A stretch of DNA of 16,622 bases from Bacillota bacterium. Lineage in GTDB: Bacteria; Bacillota; Limnochordia; Darwinibacteriales; Darwinibacteriaceae. Where the stretch lies: NCBI GenBank assembly GCA_012518325.1, contig JAAYSR010000009.1:1-16622 (forward strand). Direction: 5' to 3'. Positions 6,655 to 13,709 of this stretch are shown here, in pieces. A program made the translations under genes and the position numbers. The notes under the pieces are model-generated. The model saw only the letters and a program-made list of their open reading frames with translations, had not been told where the DNA came from and did not search any database. Every line of letters begins with the position of its first letter. Position 1 is the stretch's first letter.

Positions 6655-7914
6655 TCAAAGCAGATGGGCAGCTACCTTGTCCACCGCCTGCAACAGGTCT
6701 TCAATATCTTCATCTGTAACCATTTGATTGAGATGAACCTGCACTGCCCGGTTTAACAGCTCCAGCGTACGGGGGCATGTATTCTCGTCATATGCAATCT
6801 CTGCCTCAGGGGTTAGGCTCCAGGGATAGTGGCCGCCCCAGGGGTCAGCTTTGTTCACAAGGAACTCCCAGTTGATGTAAATGTGCTGGTCATTGGAGAC
6901 TCCGTCATAAACCTGAAAGGCCTGGATTCCCTCGGCAGTGAGAGCCTCTGCAGCAGCACGGGCTTTTTCACCGTTTTCCACGTAGAAAATCAGGCTCAGC
7001 CCCAAGTCGTGGTCGGTGCCAAAGACCGGTGCAAGCTTGATCTTGGTCTGATTCTTGAGTCCTTGCACAATCTTTTTCTTGTTGCTCTTTGTCTGGGCAA
7101 GGATGGAGGGCATCTTCTCCAGCTGCCCCAAGGAAAGGGCGGCCTGCAGCTCTGTCAGCCGGTAGTTTTGGCCGGGAAAGGCTGGAATCTTCCGCTCGCT
7201 AAAGCGGAACTGATAACCGGCGCCGTCATGGTACAAAACCGCACGCTGCCACAGTTCTTCGGAATCGGTAACCAGCATGCCCCCTTCGCCAGTTGTAATC
7301 ACCTTGGCCTGCTGCAGGCTGAAACAGCCCGCATCACCGATGGAACCGAGCATGCGGTCCTTATACACACCGCCGTTAGCCTGGGCTGCATCTTCAATGA
7401 CACGGATGCCATGCTCTTTAGCAATCTGCATAATCTCATCCATGGCCGCCGAAATTCCCCGCATATGCACGACAATAACTGCTTTGGTCCGGGGCGTGAT
7501 GCACCTCGCAAAATCCTGGGGATCCAGCGTCAGGCTCTCATCTATTTCGCACAGGACGGGAACAGCGCCGAGCATGGCCACCGCAGCGGCGGTTGCCACC
7601 CAAGTGTAGGCCGGGATGATCACTTCGTCCCCAGGACCTGCCCCGCAGGCCACTAGGGCACAGACCAGGGCGGAGGTCCCCGAGTTTACTGCCAAAGCAT
7701 ACTTGGTGTTCAGAAAGCTTTTATACTCGTTTTCCAGTGCGCTGCATTCCGAATCTTCGAGACCGGCAGGGAAATAGCGGAAAATCCTTTTTTTCTCCAG
7801 TACCTTCAACACTCTGGCCTTCTCTTCTTCGCCTAGCTCTTCGCTGCCCATGTATTTGGAAACCCACGGCTTAGTGCGTACAGGTGCACCGCCGTAAAGT
7901 GCCAGTTTGCTCAT
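6655..7914 (-). CDS. DegT/DnrJ/EryC1/StrS family PLP aminotransferase
   Basis: Fold-type I, PLP-dependent enzyme of the DegT family, 419 residues. Members transaminate keto-sugars or related carbonyl compounds, and some (AHBA synthase-like) act in natural product assembly. Visible: NSGTSAL at 77-83 (PLP phosphate), PAYTWVATA near 101-109, E174/D175 with Q178 in IEDAAQANG (PLP ring), and K204 in SLQQAKVITTGEGG as the Schiff-base lysine. It begins KLALYGGAPVR, typical of a subgroup in anaerobes. I prefer ATG 7912-7914 (TTGGAG, 8-base spacing) over ATG 7930-7932, which has no RBS and would be nearly leaderless relative to the candidate promoter at 7939-7966. No sugar-nucleotide genes are nearby, so the substrate is open. 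Confidence 0.9.
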   Translation of the reverse strand: MSKLALYGGAPVRTKPWVSKYMGSEELGEEEKARVLKVLEKKRIFRYFPAGLEDSECSALENEYKSFLNTKYALAVNSGTSALVCALVACGAGPGDEVIIPAYTWVATAAAVAMLGAVPVLCEIDESLTLDPQDFARCITPRTKAVIVVHMRGISAAMDEIMQIAKEHGIRVIEDAAQANGGVYKDRMLGSIGDAGCFSLQQAKVITTGEGGMLVTDSEELWQRAVLYHDGAGYQFRFSERKIPAFPGQNYRLTELQAALSLGQLEKMPSILAQTKSNKKKIVQGLKNQTKIKLAPVFGTDHDLGLSLIFYVENGEKARAAAEALTAEGIQAFQVYDGVSNDQHIYINWEFLVNKADPWGGHYPWSLTPEAEIAYDENTCPRTLELLNRAVQVHLNQMVTDEDIEDLLQAVDKVAAHLL

Positions 7915-7938
7915 GTTCTCATCTCCAATCATTGGTAC

Positions 7939-7966
7939 ATTTTATTGGTTCTTGATCACTGTGCAA
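7939..7966 (-). promoter_or_regulatory. Candidate sigma-A promoter for degT-dapF-gdpD
   Basis: On the minus strand, TTGCAC (complement 7961-7966) and TAAAAT (complement 7939-7944) are 16 bases apart. The expected start point is about 20 bases before ATG 7914, which supports that start codon. Confidence 0.55.
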
Positions 7967-8003
7967 ATTCCTGTCAGGTTCACCCTATAGCATAGATATG
8001 TAA

Positions 8004-8025
8004 GACCGGGAGAATTCCCCCGGTC
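8004..8025 (-). terminator. Hairpin after the fusion gene, weak terminator
   Basis: GACCGGG (8004-8010) pairs with CCCGGTC (8019-8025), a 7-bp GC-rich stem with an 8-base loop, 4 bases past the stop of the aminotransferase-reductase gene. The following minus-strand bases read TTACAT and not a T run, so termination may be partial, or the hairpin may only protect the 3' end. Confidence 0.5.
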
Positions 8026-8029
8026 CCTG

Positions 8030-10636
8030 TCAGAAATTAGATGTGTTTTTCAGCTTCGCAACTCTGGTCCATACGGCAGGATCCAGCGGCCGGTCAAAAT
8101 TCCTGAAGCCCGCCAGGGAAAAGCCTTGTTGGTCTGCTAATTGCCGCATTTTCTCCAGCTGCTTCACGTTGAGGTCTGCCCCCAGACTGCTGTGCTGATA
8201 GTCCTTTTCGATGGCCAGCATAATTGTCTCAGACATGCAGGCAAATCCTGTTCCTTTTTCAAAGCCGAAGTTCCAGCCCAAATCAGGAGAGTTGGGCATG
8301 GCAATCACGCCGCCGTCAATGACCAGCACATCTGGGCGCTCTTCCAGCACCGCTTCGCTGACATTGCTGGGCCGTGACAGATCGCAGACAACGGCTCCCT
8401 GTTTGAGGTTGGCAGGTGTAATCAAGCGATCCAGACTGCTTGTGGCAGCAACCACAATATCCGCCTGGGGCAGATACTTATCCCTCTCCACAGTTATGGT
8501 GATCGGTGCGCCTTTCTGCAGCAGCCGGCGGACATACTCCAGCCAGGCAGTGAGGGATTCTGTCTCCGGCAGATCACTGAGGTTCGCAACGTAAGCTCCT
8601 AGCGTGCCTGGGGCAAACGACCGACCTGACGTTGCCAGGTCATGAAGGTGCCTGATGATCTCCACCGCAACCTTAAGGCTCCGATGCTCACTTTTTTCCG
8701 GACGGGAGGGATTGCCAAGCAGTATCAAGCGCTGCAGCTTTTCAGAGAGGAGTACCGCTACTGCTTTGCCAATCGCCCCGCCTGCTCCCACAACTGCCCC
8801 GGCTGCCCTGTCCAGCTCCAGGCCGAGTTTGCCTGCTGCGGTGAGCACCGCCTCCACCCCCGACACTACGGTGTAGCTGTTCCCCGTCGTTAAGGCGACG
8901 TCTGTGTAGGGCAGCAGCTGGCGTCCCCCCATCGTCACTACAGAGGTATAGGCTCCAAGGCCCACGATTTTCGCCCCCCTGCGGACGGCCAGTTCTACGG
9001 CGTCGGCTATCTCTGTGAGAGCCTGTTTGGGGTCGGCAAGGAGCTGATCCGCAGTCCTGGGAACACATATGAAGTCGCCATAGGCACTCCAGCCCCGCTT
9101 ATCCACAATCCTGGCACTGCTGATGACAAAGGGTTCCACCAGGTCATTCCATCTCGAACTCAAATCCTCAATCTGCTCTGTACCCAGGCTGGCCAGGCTT
9201 TGATCAAAGTCGCTGTAGTTTTGCACATCAACGGGATGGACAAGAAAAGCGAAACGGCCATCGTCAGGTTGAGGCGAAGTATCGACGGCCTCGTCCTCAA
9301 GGGGCTGGCTGGCAAACTCCGCTTCTGCCCCGTTAACCAGGTGTCCTAAAAAGGCGGCAGTATTCCGCTGGGCCAGCTTGCCTACGGTGCGCTCCACCGC
9401 CTCAATCACCCTGTCTACTTCCTCATCGCTGATAATCAGAGCAGGCTCAATCCGGATCACACTGGCCCCGTTCAAAGTCGGAGCAACTCGCACCTTTTCA
9501 ACATTTAGCAAATAGGACGACACCATTGGTGTCAGCATTTCCTGTTCTGCCATCACACCTAGCAAACTGCGGGGATAGGAGCTCTTGCAGTTGACAAACT
9601 CAATGCCGAGCATCAGCCCCCGTCCCCGGACCTTCTTTACTATGGAAGGATAGCGCTCAGCAACTGCCTCTATACCTGCCTTGAGTTTGGCGCCCTTGCG
9701 GCTGATTTCCCTGAGCAGGGACTTGTCATCCCGGGTCAAAAGATCCAGCACTGCCAGGCCCACCCGGCAGCCGAGGGAGTTTCCGGCAAAGGTTGAGGAA
9801 TGCTTGTGGCCGAACTCTTCGGTATAAACATCCTCTTTGCAGAGCACTGCACCAATTGGCATCAGGCCTCCGCCCAGTGCCTTAGCCAAGACAAGCACAT
9901 CGGGGGTAACTCCCTCTCCCTCACAGGCGAAGAGAGTGCCGGTTCGTCCCAGCCCGGTCTGAATCTCATCGAAGATTGTCAGTACGCCATGCCGGGAACA
10001 GAGCTCCTGAACCTGCCGCAGATAACCTGAGGGAGGCTCAACAATACCCCCTTCACCCTGAATCGGCTCGATGATGAAGGCGGCTGTGTCCTCTGCAGCT
10101 TCTGACAGATAGTTTTCCAAAGCTGCGATATCTCCGTAGGGAATATGCTGAAAAGCACCGGCAGGTGCTCCAAAGGCTTTTTGATAGTTCTCATTGCCCG
10201 TCGCGGAGAGGGCGCCAAGCGTCTTCCCATGAAAACTGTTCGCGGTTGACAAGATCGTCATTTTTCCTGTCTTTGCCCGACAGAGTTTCAGTGCGGCTTC
10301 CACTGCCTCTGCTCCGCTGTTGGCAAAGGTTACATACTTCAGTCCTGGAGGGGCATATTCGATGAGCTTCGCAGCCAGTTCCCCTGCAGCATCTAAGAGA
10401 GACGGCTGAATAAAGCTTGGTTCCTGTCTGCCCTCCACTTTATGGATTGCGTCCCAGATCTCGGGAGGGTTGTAGCCGAAGGGCAATGCTCCGTAGGCTG
10501 CAATACAGTCAAGATACTCCTGCTGTGTCTCGTCATAGAGGTATACACCTGTCCCGCGCACAAAGCGCTTGTTCAGGCCGATTTTCGTGAGCAGACTGCC
10601 CAGATGCGGATTGACAAATTCTATGTATGGATGCAT
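8030..10636 (-). CDS. Class III aminotransferase fused to acyl-ACP reductase-like dehydrogenase, 868 aa
   Basis: Two enzymes in one chain. Residues 1-435 form a class III PLP transaminase of the ornithine/putrescine type: NSGAEA at 106-111, SFHGKT at 134-139, FDEIQTGLGRTG at 222-233 with PLP aspartate D223, Schiff-base lysine K252 in LAKALGGG, and STFAGN at 281-286. An acidic, low-complexity linker follows (about 436-460). Residues 461-868 resemble cyanobacterial acyl-ACP reductase (AAR): GLGAYTSVV, FTTGN-like LTTGNSYT, a dinucleotide loop GAGGAIG at 617-623, and GFACMSETIML, whose C800 matches the acyl-carrying Cys294 of the Synechococcus enzyme in my recalled alignment. A likely role is acyl thioester to aldehyde to amine, or the reverse; the substrate is unknown. 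The start is ATG 10634-10636, with GGGGAGG 6 bases upstream; a GTG at 10663 lacks an RBS. It is probably cytoplasmic, with its own promoter. Confidence 0.88.
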   Translation of the reverse strand: MHPYIEFVNPHLGSLLTKIGLNKRFVRGTGVYLYDETQQEYLDCIAAYGALPFGYNPPEIWDAIHKVEGRQEPSFIQPSLLDAAGELAAKLIEYAPPGLKYVTFANSGAEAVEAALKLCRAKTGKMTILSTANSFHGKTLGALSATGNENYQKAFGAPAGAFQHIPYGDIAALENYLSEAAEDTAAFIIEPIQGEGGIVEPPSGYLRQVQELCSRHGVLTIFDEIQTGLGRTGTLFACEGEGVTPDVLVLAKALGGGLMPIGAVLCKEDVYTEEFGHKHSSTFAGNSLGCRVGLAVLDLLTRDDKSLLREISRKGAKLKAGIEAVAERYPSIVKKVRGRGLMLGIEFVNCKSSYPRSLLGVMAEQEMLTPMVSSYLLNVEKVRVAPTLNGASVIRIEPALIISDEEVDRVIEAVERTVGKLAQRNTAAFLGHLVNGAEAEFASQPLEDEAVDTSPQPDDGRFAFLVHPVDVQNYSDFDQSLASLGTEQIEDLSSRWNDLVEPFVISSARIVDKRGWSAYGDFICVPRTADQLLADPKQALTEIADAVELAVRRGAKIVGLGAYTSVVTMGGRQLLPYTDVALTTGNSYTVVSGVEAVLTAAGKLGLELDRAAGAVVGAGGAIGKAVAVLLSEKLQRLILLGNPSRPEKSEHRSLKVAVEIIRHLHDLATSGRSFAPGTLGAYVANLSDLPETESLTAWLEYVRRLLQKGAPITITVERDKYLPQADIVVAATSSLDRLITPANLKQGAVVCDLSRPSNVSEAVLEERPDVLVIDGGVIAMPNSPDLGWNFGFEKGTGFACMSETIMLAIEKDYQHSSLGADLNVKQLEKMRQLADQQGFSLAGFRNFDRPLDPAVWTRVAKLKNTSNF

Positions 10637-10642
10637 GCTGAA

Positions 10643-10649
10643 CCTCCCC
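10643..10649 (-). promoter_or_regulatory. RBS choosing the start of the fusion gene
   Basis: GGGGAGG on the minus strand, 6 bases before ATG 10634-10636. The alternative GTG 27 bases upstream has no such site and lies in the probable leader. Confidence 0.8.
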
Positions 10650-10659
10650 AGAGTATTGA

Positions 10660-10675
10660 GCACACTTTGTGCACA
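10660..10675. promoter_or_regulatory. Operator-like inverted repeat at the start point
   Basis: GCACA-CTT-TGTGC (10660-10672) overlaps a perfect 8-base palindrome TGTGCACA (10668-10675). Both lie just downstream of the -10 at 10682-10687, where a repressor would block the fusion gene's transcription. No regulator gene is visible nearby, and the repeats are short enough to be chance. Confidence 0.3.
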
Positions 10676-10681
10676 TAGTTT

Positions 10682-10710
10682 ATTATAGCAATTCTCAGCA
10701 GGTATTTCAA
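10682..10710 (-). promoter_or_regulatory. Strong sigma-A promoter for the fusion gene
   Basis: On the minus strand, TTGAAA (complement 10705-10710), a 17-base spacer and TATAAT (complement 10682-10687): a near-consensus promoter. The expected leader is about 40 bases. It lies in the 125-base divergent gap shared with the secreted-protein gene, for which I see no equally clear promoter. Confidence 0.85.
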
Positions 10711-10747
10711 TAATTAAGGAAAAAGATAAAGGTGTAGGAGTCCGTGC

Positions 10748-10753
10748 AAGGAG
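10748..10753 (+). promoter_or_regulatory. RBS choosing ATG 10762
   Basis: AAGGAG lies 8 bases before ATG 10762. An upstream in-frame GTG at 10744 would place the RBS inside the coding sequence and spoil the signal peptide start. Confidence 0.75.
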
Positions 10754-10761
10754 ATGGTGAA

Positions 10762-11937
10762 ATGAAAAGAAGTCTACCTGAAGTAAGCTGTTTTCGCAAG
10801 GCAGCGCCCTTTCTCACAGCAGTATTGCTGCTAGCATTCATGGGAGGAGCGGCAGGGGCTGAGGTGGAGGTTTTCTTCCTGCCGGAAGGCGGTTTCATCC
10901 GCGTCCAGGGCGAAGTCACGATGGAACCCCTTGGCCTTGCCCCGTCATTTCTGCTCTTCCCCGGAGCTCAAGTTACCGAGCTGTGGGCCGATGAACTAGT
11001 GGAGTACAATGTCCAGCGCGGACTTCACGGGACAATGGTCTCTATGACTCTCAGGCAGGCCCGGCCCCAAGTCTTGAGTTTTGCCTATGAAGGATTCCTT
11101 GATCTCCAGGGCACCCTGCTTTCCCTGGACAGAAACAGCTTGTGGTTTCCTGAATTCTCCTTCCCCATCGACGGTGCGGAAATTAAGATCTCGTTGCCAA
11201 ATGACTGGGAGCTGACAGAGTGGGAGAGCAAGCCGCCGCAGTATCCGTCCTTTTCAGTCCGCAGCTTGAATGCTGATCTGCTGGAGACTGAAGCAGCTGC
11301 CCCCCAAGTTGAGGTTCCGGTGGTGGATGAACTGACCTCAAGGATCCAGATGCAAGTATCCAGGCTTACCAATGCCATGAACCAAAGGAACAGCACAGAG
11401 ATGGAGGCCATTCTGGCGCCTTCCCTGCGGGACTCAGGTTTGGCTTCCTTTTTGGCAAGCCTGCCCCCCTCCTACGGCAGGCTCACCGGAGAAGTCAAGG
11501 ATCCCTTTACTATAATCTTCTCTGCCGAACGAGGTTTTCGCTACCAGGCCTCCACGGTCTGGCAGGAACAGGGCGGAAGACTGGTGTTGCTGAGCTTTCG
11601 GCTGAAACCCCATGGTCCCCAGGTCCCTGAAGAGCTCTTTGCCTCCCTGGCAGAATTCGCCGAGGAGCTGCGCCTGGCTGTGCAGACAAAAAACAGGGAA
11701 GGAGTCCTTCCCTATCTAGACGAAAACCTGGCCCAGGATCGAGGCCAGGTCTTGGAGTTCTTGCTCAGTCTCAACACAGCTGTACCGTGGTCTGTTGAGC
11801 ACGCGGTCTTGGAGCCCTTTACAGCAACGTTGCATGTACCTCACTCCCCGAGGACCCAGCTCCTTGTCAACCTGGGCCTTGTCCCCGGGGAAGATCACTG
11901 GCTGATCAGCCGTATCGAGGTTATTCCCCTGCGGTAA
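10762..11937 (+). CDS. Unknown secreted protein with duplicated C-terminal module, 391 aa
   Basis: I cannot name this protein. It has a Sec signal peptide: MKRS start, hydrophobic core around residues 15-28, and a likely signal peptidase I cut after GAAGA at residue 33. There is no lipobox Cys, so it is released or loosely cell-wall associated. Residues about 34-154 look beta-rich and recall the N-terminal domain of M1 aminopeptidases (FAYEGFL, LWFPEFSFP, IKISLPNDW), but no HEXXH peptidase domain follows. Residues about 188-282 and 290-389 look like two copies of one alpha+beta module: each has a leading helix, a segment with FLxSL, then DPFT or EPFT, then strands, somewhat like NTF2-type folds. 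The gene is divergent from the fusion gene and its last 17 bases overlap the convergent Gate protein gene. The CDS is certain, the role is not. Confidence 0.82.
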   Translation: MKRSLPEVSCFRKAAPFLTAVLLLAFMGGAAGAEVEVFFLPEGGFIRVQGEVTMEPLGLAPSFLLFPGAQVTELWADELVEYNVQRGLHGTMVSMTLRQARPQVLSFAYEGFLDLQGTLLSLDRNSLWFPEFSFPIDGAEIKISLPNDWELTEWESKPPQYPSFSVRSLNADLLETEAAAPQVEVPVVDELTSRIQMQVSRLTNAMNQRNSTEMEAILAPSLRDSGLASFLASLPPSYGRLTGEVKDPFTIIFSAERGFRYQASTVWQEQGGRLVLLSFRLKPHGPQVPEELFASLAEFAEELRLAVQTKNREGVLPYLDENLAQDRGQVLEFLLSLNTAVPWSVEHAVLEPFTATLHVPHSPRTQLLVNLGLVPGEDHWLISRIEVIPLR

Positions 11938-12367
11938 GCTCCTCGGGGGTGGCACGATGTACAATGTAAGCCATCACATAGGCCAGAACAATTCTGGGAA
12001 CAAGCAGAAGCAGAAGGGGAACGCCAAGTACCCAGAAGATGATCGTATCTTCTATTAAGGCATGGGCGACTGCCATGAATGTGCCCACAACCCGTGCTTC
12101 CTTAGGGGTTACCTTGCCTGTTCGGGCGTGATTGAGAATGACCCCGGATCCGTAGGTGATGCCAAAAACTATGGCAACCACCAAAGGAAAGGCCCCCTCT
12201 TCACTTAAACCAAGGATCTTAAAGGGCTTGGTCATAAAGCGGTTCAGCCTGTGCAGCAAGCCGTTGCTTTGGGCAATTTCCAGCACAATCATGAGGGGAA
12301 TCACTATAATGGCGATAGTCCAAACGCCTTTTGCACCCTGTAAGAATCCATCCCAAAGCACACTCAT
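11921..12367 (-). CDS. Gate/nucleoside-recognition domain membrane protein, B subunit-like
   Basis: Integral membrane protein of 148 residues with about four hydrophobic segments (near 17-32, 60-78, 98-118 and 117-138). It matches the Gate or nucleoside-recognition family seen in SpmA/SpmB, FeoB and nucleoside transporters. Hallmarks are the TYGSG segment at about 71-75 and AHALIEDT at about 101-108. Its start overlaps the stop of the paired upstream gene (ATGA, 4 bases), so the two half-length proteins are probably made together and form a heteromer. Its RBS is weak (GGGGGT), which suits coupled translation. It is the last gene of the long minus operon, and its stop lies inside the end of the convergent secreted-protein gene. 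Transport or a membrane gate is likely; the solute is unknown. SpmB itself is only one possibility. Confidence 0.82.
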   Translation of the reverse strand: MSVLWDGFLQGAKGVWTIAIIVIPLMIVLEIAQSNGLLHRLNRFMTKPFKILGLSEEGAFPLVVAIVFGITYGSGVILNHARTGKVTPKEARVVGTFMAVAHALIEDTIIFWVLGVPLLLLLVPRIVLAYVMAYIVHRATPEELTAGE

Positions 12368-12792
12368 GGCAGCACTACCCCCAACAGCCAGCCGGCTGCC
12401 AAGGAGCAGGCCAACCTAATCAAGAAAATATAGCCCATGGGACTGCCTGCCTTTTGGCTGATAGGCAGCTCCACCAGCAGAGAATGGCAAAAGCCCAGCA
12501 TCACAGCGCAGATCGTGATTTCGCTTAGTGACAGATTGAGGGCGATGATGCTGCCCGCGGCAGCATACAAATTGATAAAATAACCGCTGAACAGAACAAC
12601 GGCGGCCTCGCCAGAAAGGCCAAAAAACCCCATATAAGGTGCGAAAAAGGCGGTGATGATATCCAAGAGCCCGCTGGCTCGGAAAACTGCCACAACCATT
12701 GCAGTCGGAACTACCACTTTGGCCAGCTCCCAGGTTGTCTGCAAACCAGTTCGCGCCCCCTGCCAGATCATTTTCCTGTTTACTTCCAGCAT
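12364..12792 (-). CDS. Gate/nucleoside-recognition domain membrane protein, A subunit-like
   Basis: Membrane protein of 142 residues, partner and distant paralogue of the protein encoded just downstream. Hydrophobic segments lie near 22-40, 60-82, 88-104 and 120-140. The region FSGYFINLYAAAGSIIALN and the segment GFCHSLLVELP parallel the TYGSG and AHALIEDT segments of the partner, so the two look like the halves of one symmetric transporter-like fold. GGGAGG lies 9 bases before the ATG, within the end of the pseudouridine synthase gene, whose TAG stop abuts this ATG directly. In sporulating Bacillota such pairs are often called SpmA/SpmB, but many are not sporulation genes; I do not assign the name. 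Confidence 0.8.
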   Translation of the reverse strand: MLEVNRKMIWQGARTGLQTTWELAKVVVPTAMVVAVFRASGLLDIITAFFAPYMGFFGLSGEAAVVLFSGYFINLYAAAGSIIALNLSLSEITICAVMLGFCHSLLVELPISQKAGSPMGYIFLIRLACSLAAGWLLGVVLP

Positions 12793-13698
12793 CTACTGGT
12801 CCCTCCCGTATTTTTTCCACAGCTCCAGCATTTCCCTGGGCAGAGGAGCAGTGATGACATGCTCGTGCCCCGTTCGAGGATGGACAAACTCCAGCCGCCA
12901 GGCATGGAGCGCCTGGCCTAAAATTCCAGGGACAGGCTGGCCATAAAGGGGATCGCCTAAGACTGGATGCCCCAAATCGGAAAAGTGCACTCGAATTTGA
13001 TGGGTACGGCCGCTTTCCAGGCGCGCCCTCACCAAGGTCGACCTGGTACTGGCAGAGAGCACCTGATAAACAGTCCGTGCTTCTTTTCCATCCTCGGTTA
13101 CCGCCCTCTTTACCCCATGATCCCAGGAACGCCCTATCGACCCTGTTAGTACGCCATGCTGCCGCAACAGTCTTCCCTCGACGATTGCCAGGTATTCCCG
13201 GACCAAAAGCCCCCTGCCCAGCTGCTGCAGGAGCCTCTGCAAGGTATAGGGTTCCTTGGCCACTAAAATCAGGCCGGAAGTGTCCTTGTCAAGGCGATGG
13301 ACAAGCCGCACCTTGGTATCCAGGCCCTTCTTCTCCCAATAATAGGCTATGGCATTGGCCAGCGTTCCGTCCTGATAGGCCCCGGTTGGGTGAACCGGCA
13401 TTCCCGCATCCTTGTTGACGATGAGCAGGTAATCATCTTCGTAAACAATGTTTATCGCTATGTTCTGGGGCTCCATGTCTGTTTTTTCGTCATAAAAGAC
13501 AATTTGAATCAGATCACCAGCCTTAACCCGGCGGGTCAGATAATCCCTTGTTCCGTTGAGATAAACCCCGCCGCCCCTCTTCATACGGCGCAGCAGGCCG
13601 CGGCTGAGATTCAGCCTTCCGTAGACAATGTCCTTGACCATGAGGCCTGCTTCCTCTTTCCGCACCTCAGTGGACAGGACGTAAGGGTGGTTCAGCAT
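12793..13698 (-). CDS. RluA-family RNA pseudouridine synthase
   Basis: Converts uridine to pseudouridine in RNA, in the RluA/RluC/RluD branch; the target site in rRNA or tRNA cannot be told. Length is 301 residues, normal for the RluD/YlyB group. An S4-like RNA-binding segment spans about residues 28-66 (LSRGLLRRMKRGGGVYLNG). The catalytic motif HRLDKDTSG is at 134-142 with Asp137, and ESGRTHQIRVHF further on is the second signature. I set the start at ATG 13696-13698, with GGGAGGG 5 bases upstream; a longer frame to 13824 would overlap the transporter gene. It sits 11 bases after the permease gene and directly abuts the Gate gene, so it is inside the operon without an obvious functional link to metal uptake. 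Confidence 0.94.
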   Translation of the reverse strand: MLNHPYVLSTEVRKEEAGLMVKDIVYGRLNLSRGLLRRMKRGGGVYLNGTRDYLTRRVKAGDLIQIVFYDEKTDMEPQNIAINIVYEDDYLLIVNKDAGMPVHPTGAYQDGTLANAIAYYWEKKGLDTKVRLVHRLDKDTSGLILVAKEPYTLQRLLQQLGRGLLVREYLAIVEGRLLRQHGVLTGSIGRSWDHGVKRAVTEDGKEARTVYQVLSASTRSTLVRARLESGRTHQIRVHFSDLGHPVLGDPLYGQPVPGILGQALHAWRLEFVHPRTGHEHVITAPLPREMLELWKKYGRDQ

Positions 13699-13709
13699 AC
13701 CATCCCTCC

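Noticed and set aside
6829..7656. 275-codon plus-strand reading frame over the DegT-type gene
   Set aside because: Antisense shadow; no RBS or recognisable domain.
8030..10636. Possible sequencing or assembly fusion of two separate genes
   Set aside because: The frame is continuous through a natural-looking acidic linker, both halves are complete, and no RBS or start codon with good spacing was seen at the junction.
11900..11911. GGCTGATCAGCC palindrome as a terminator for the Gate operon
   Set aside because: It has no loop and no T run and lies within the coding end of the secreted protein.
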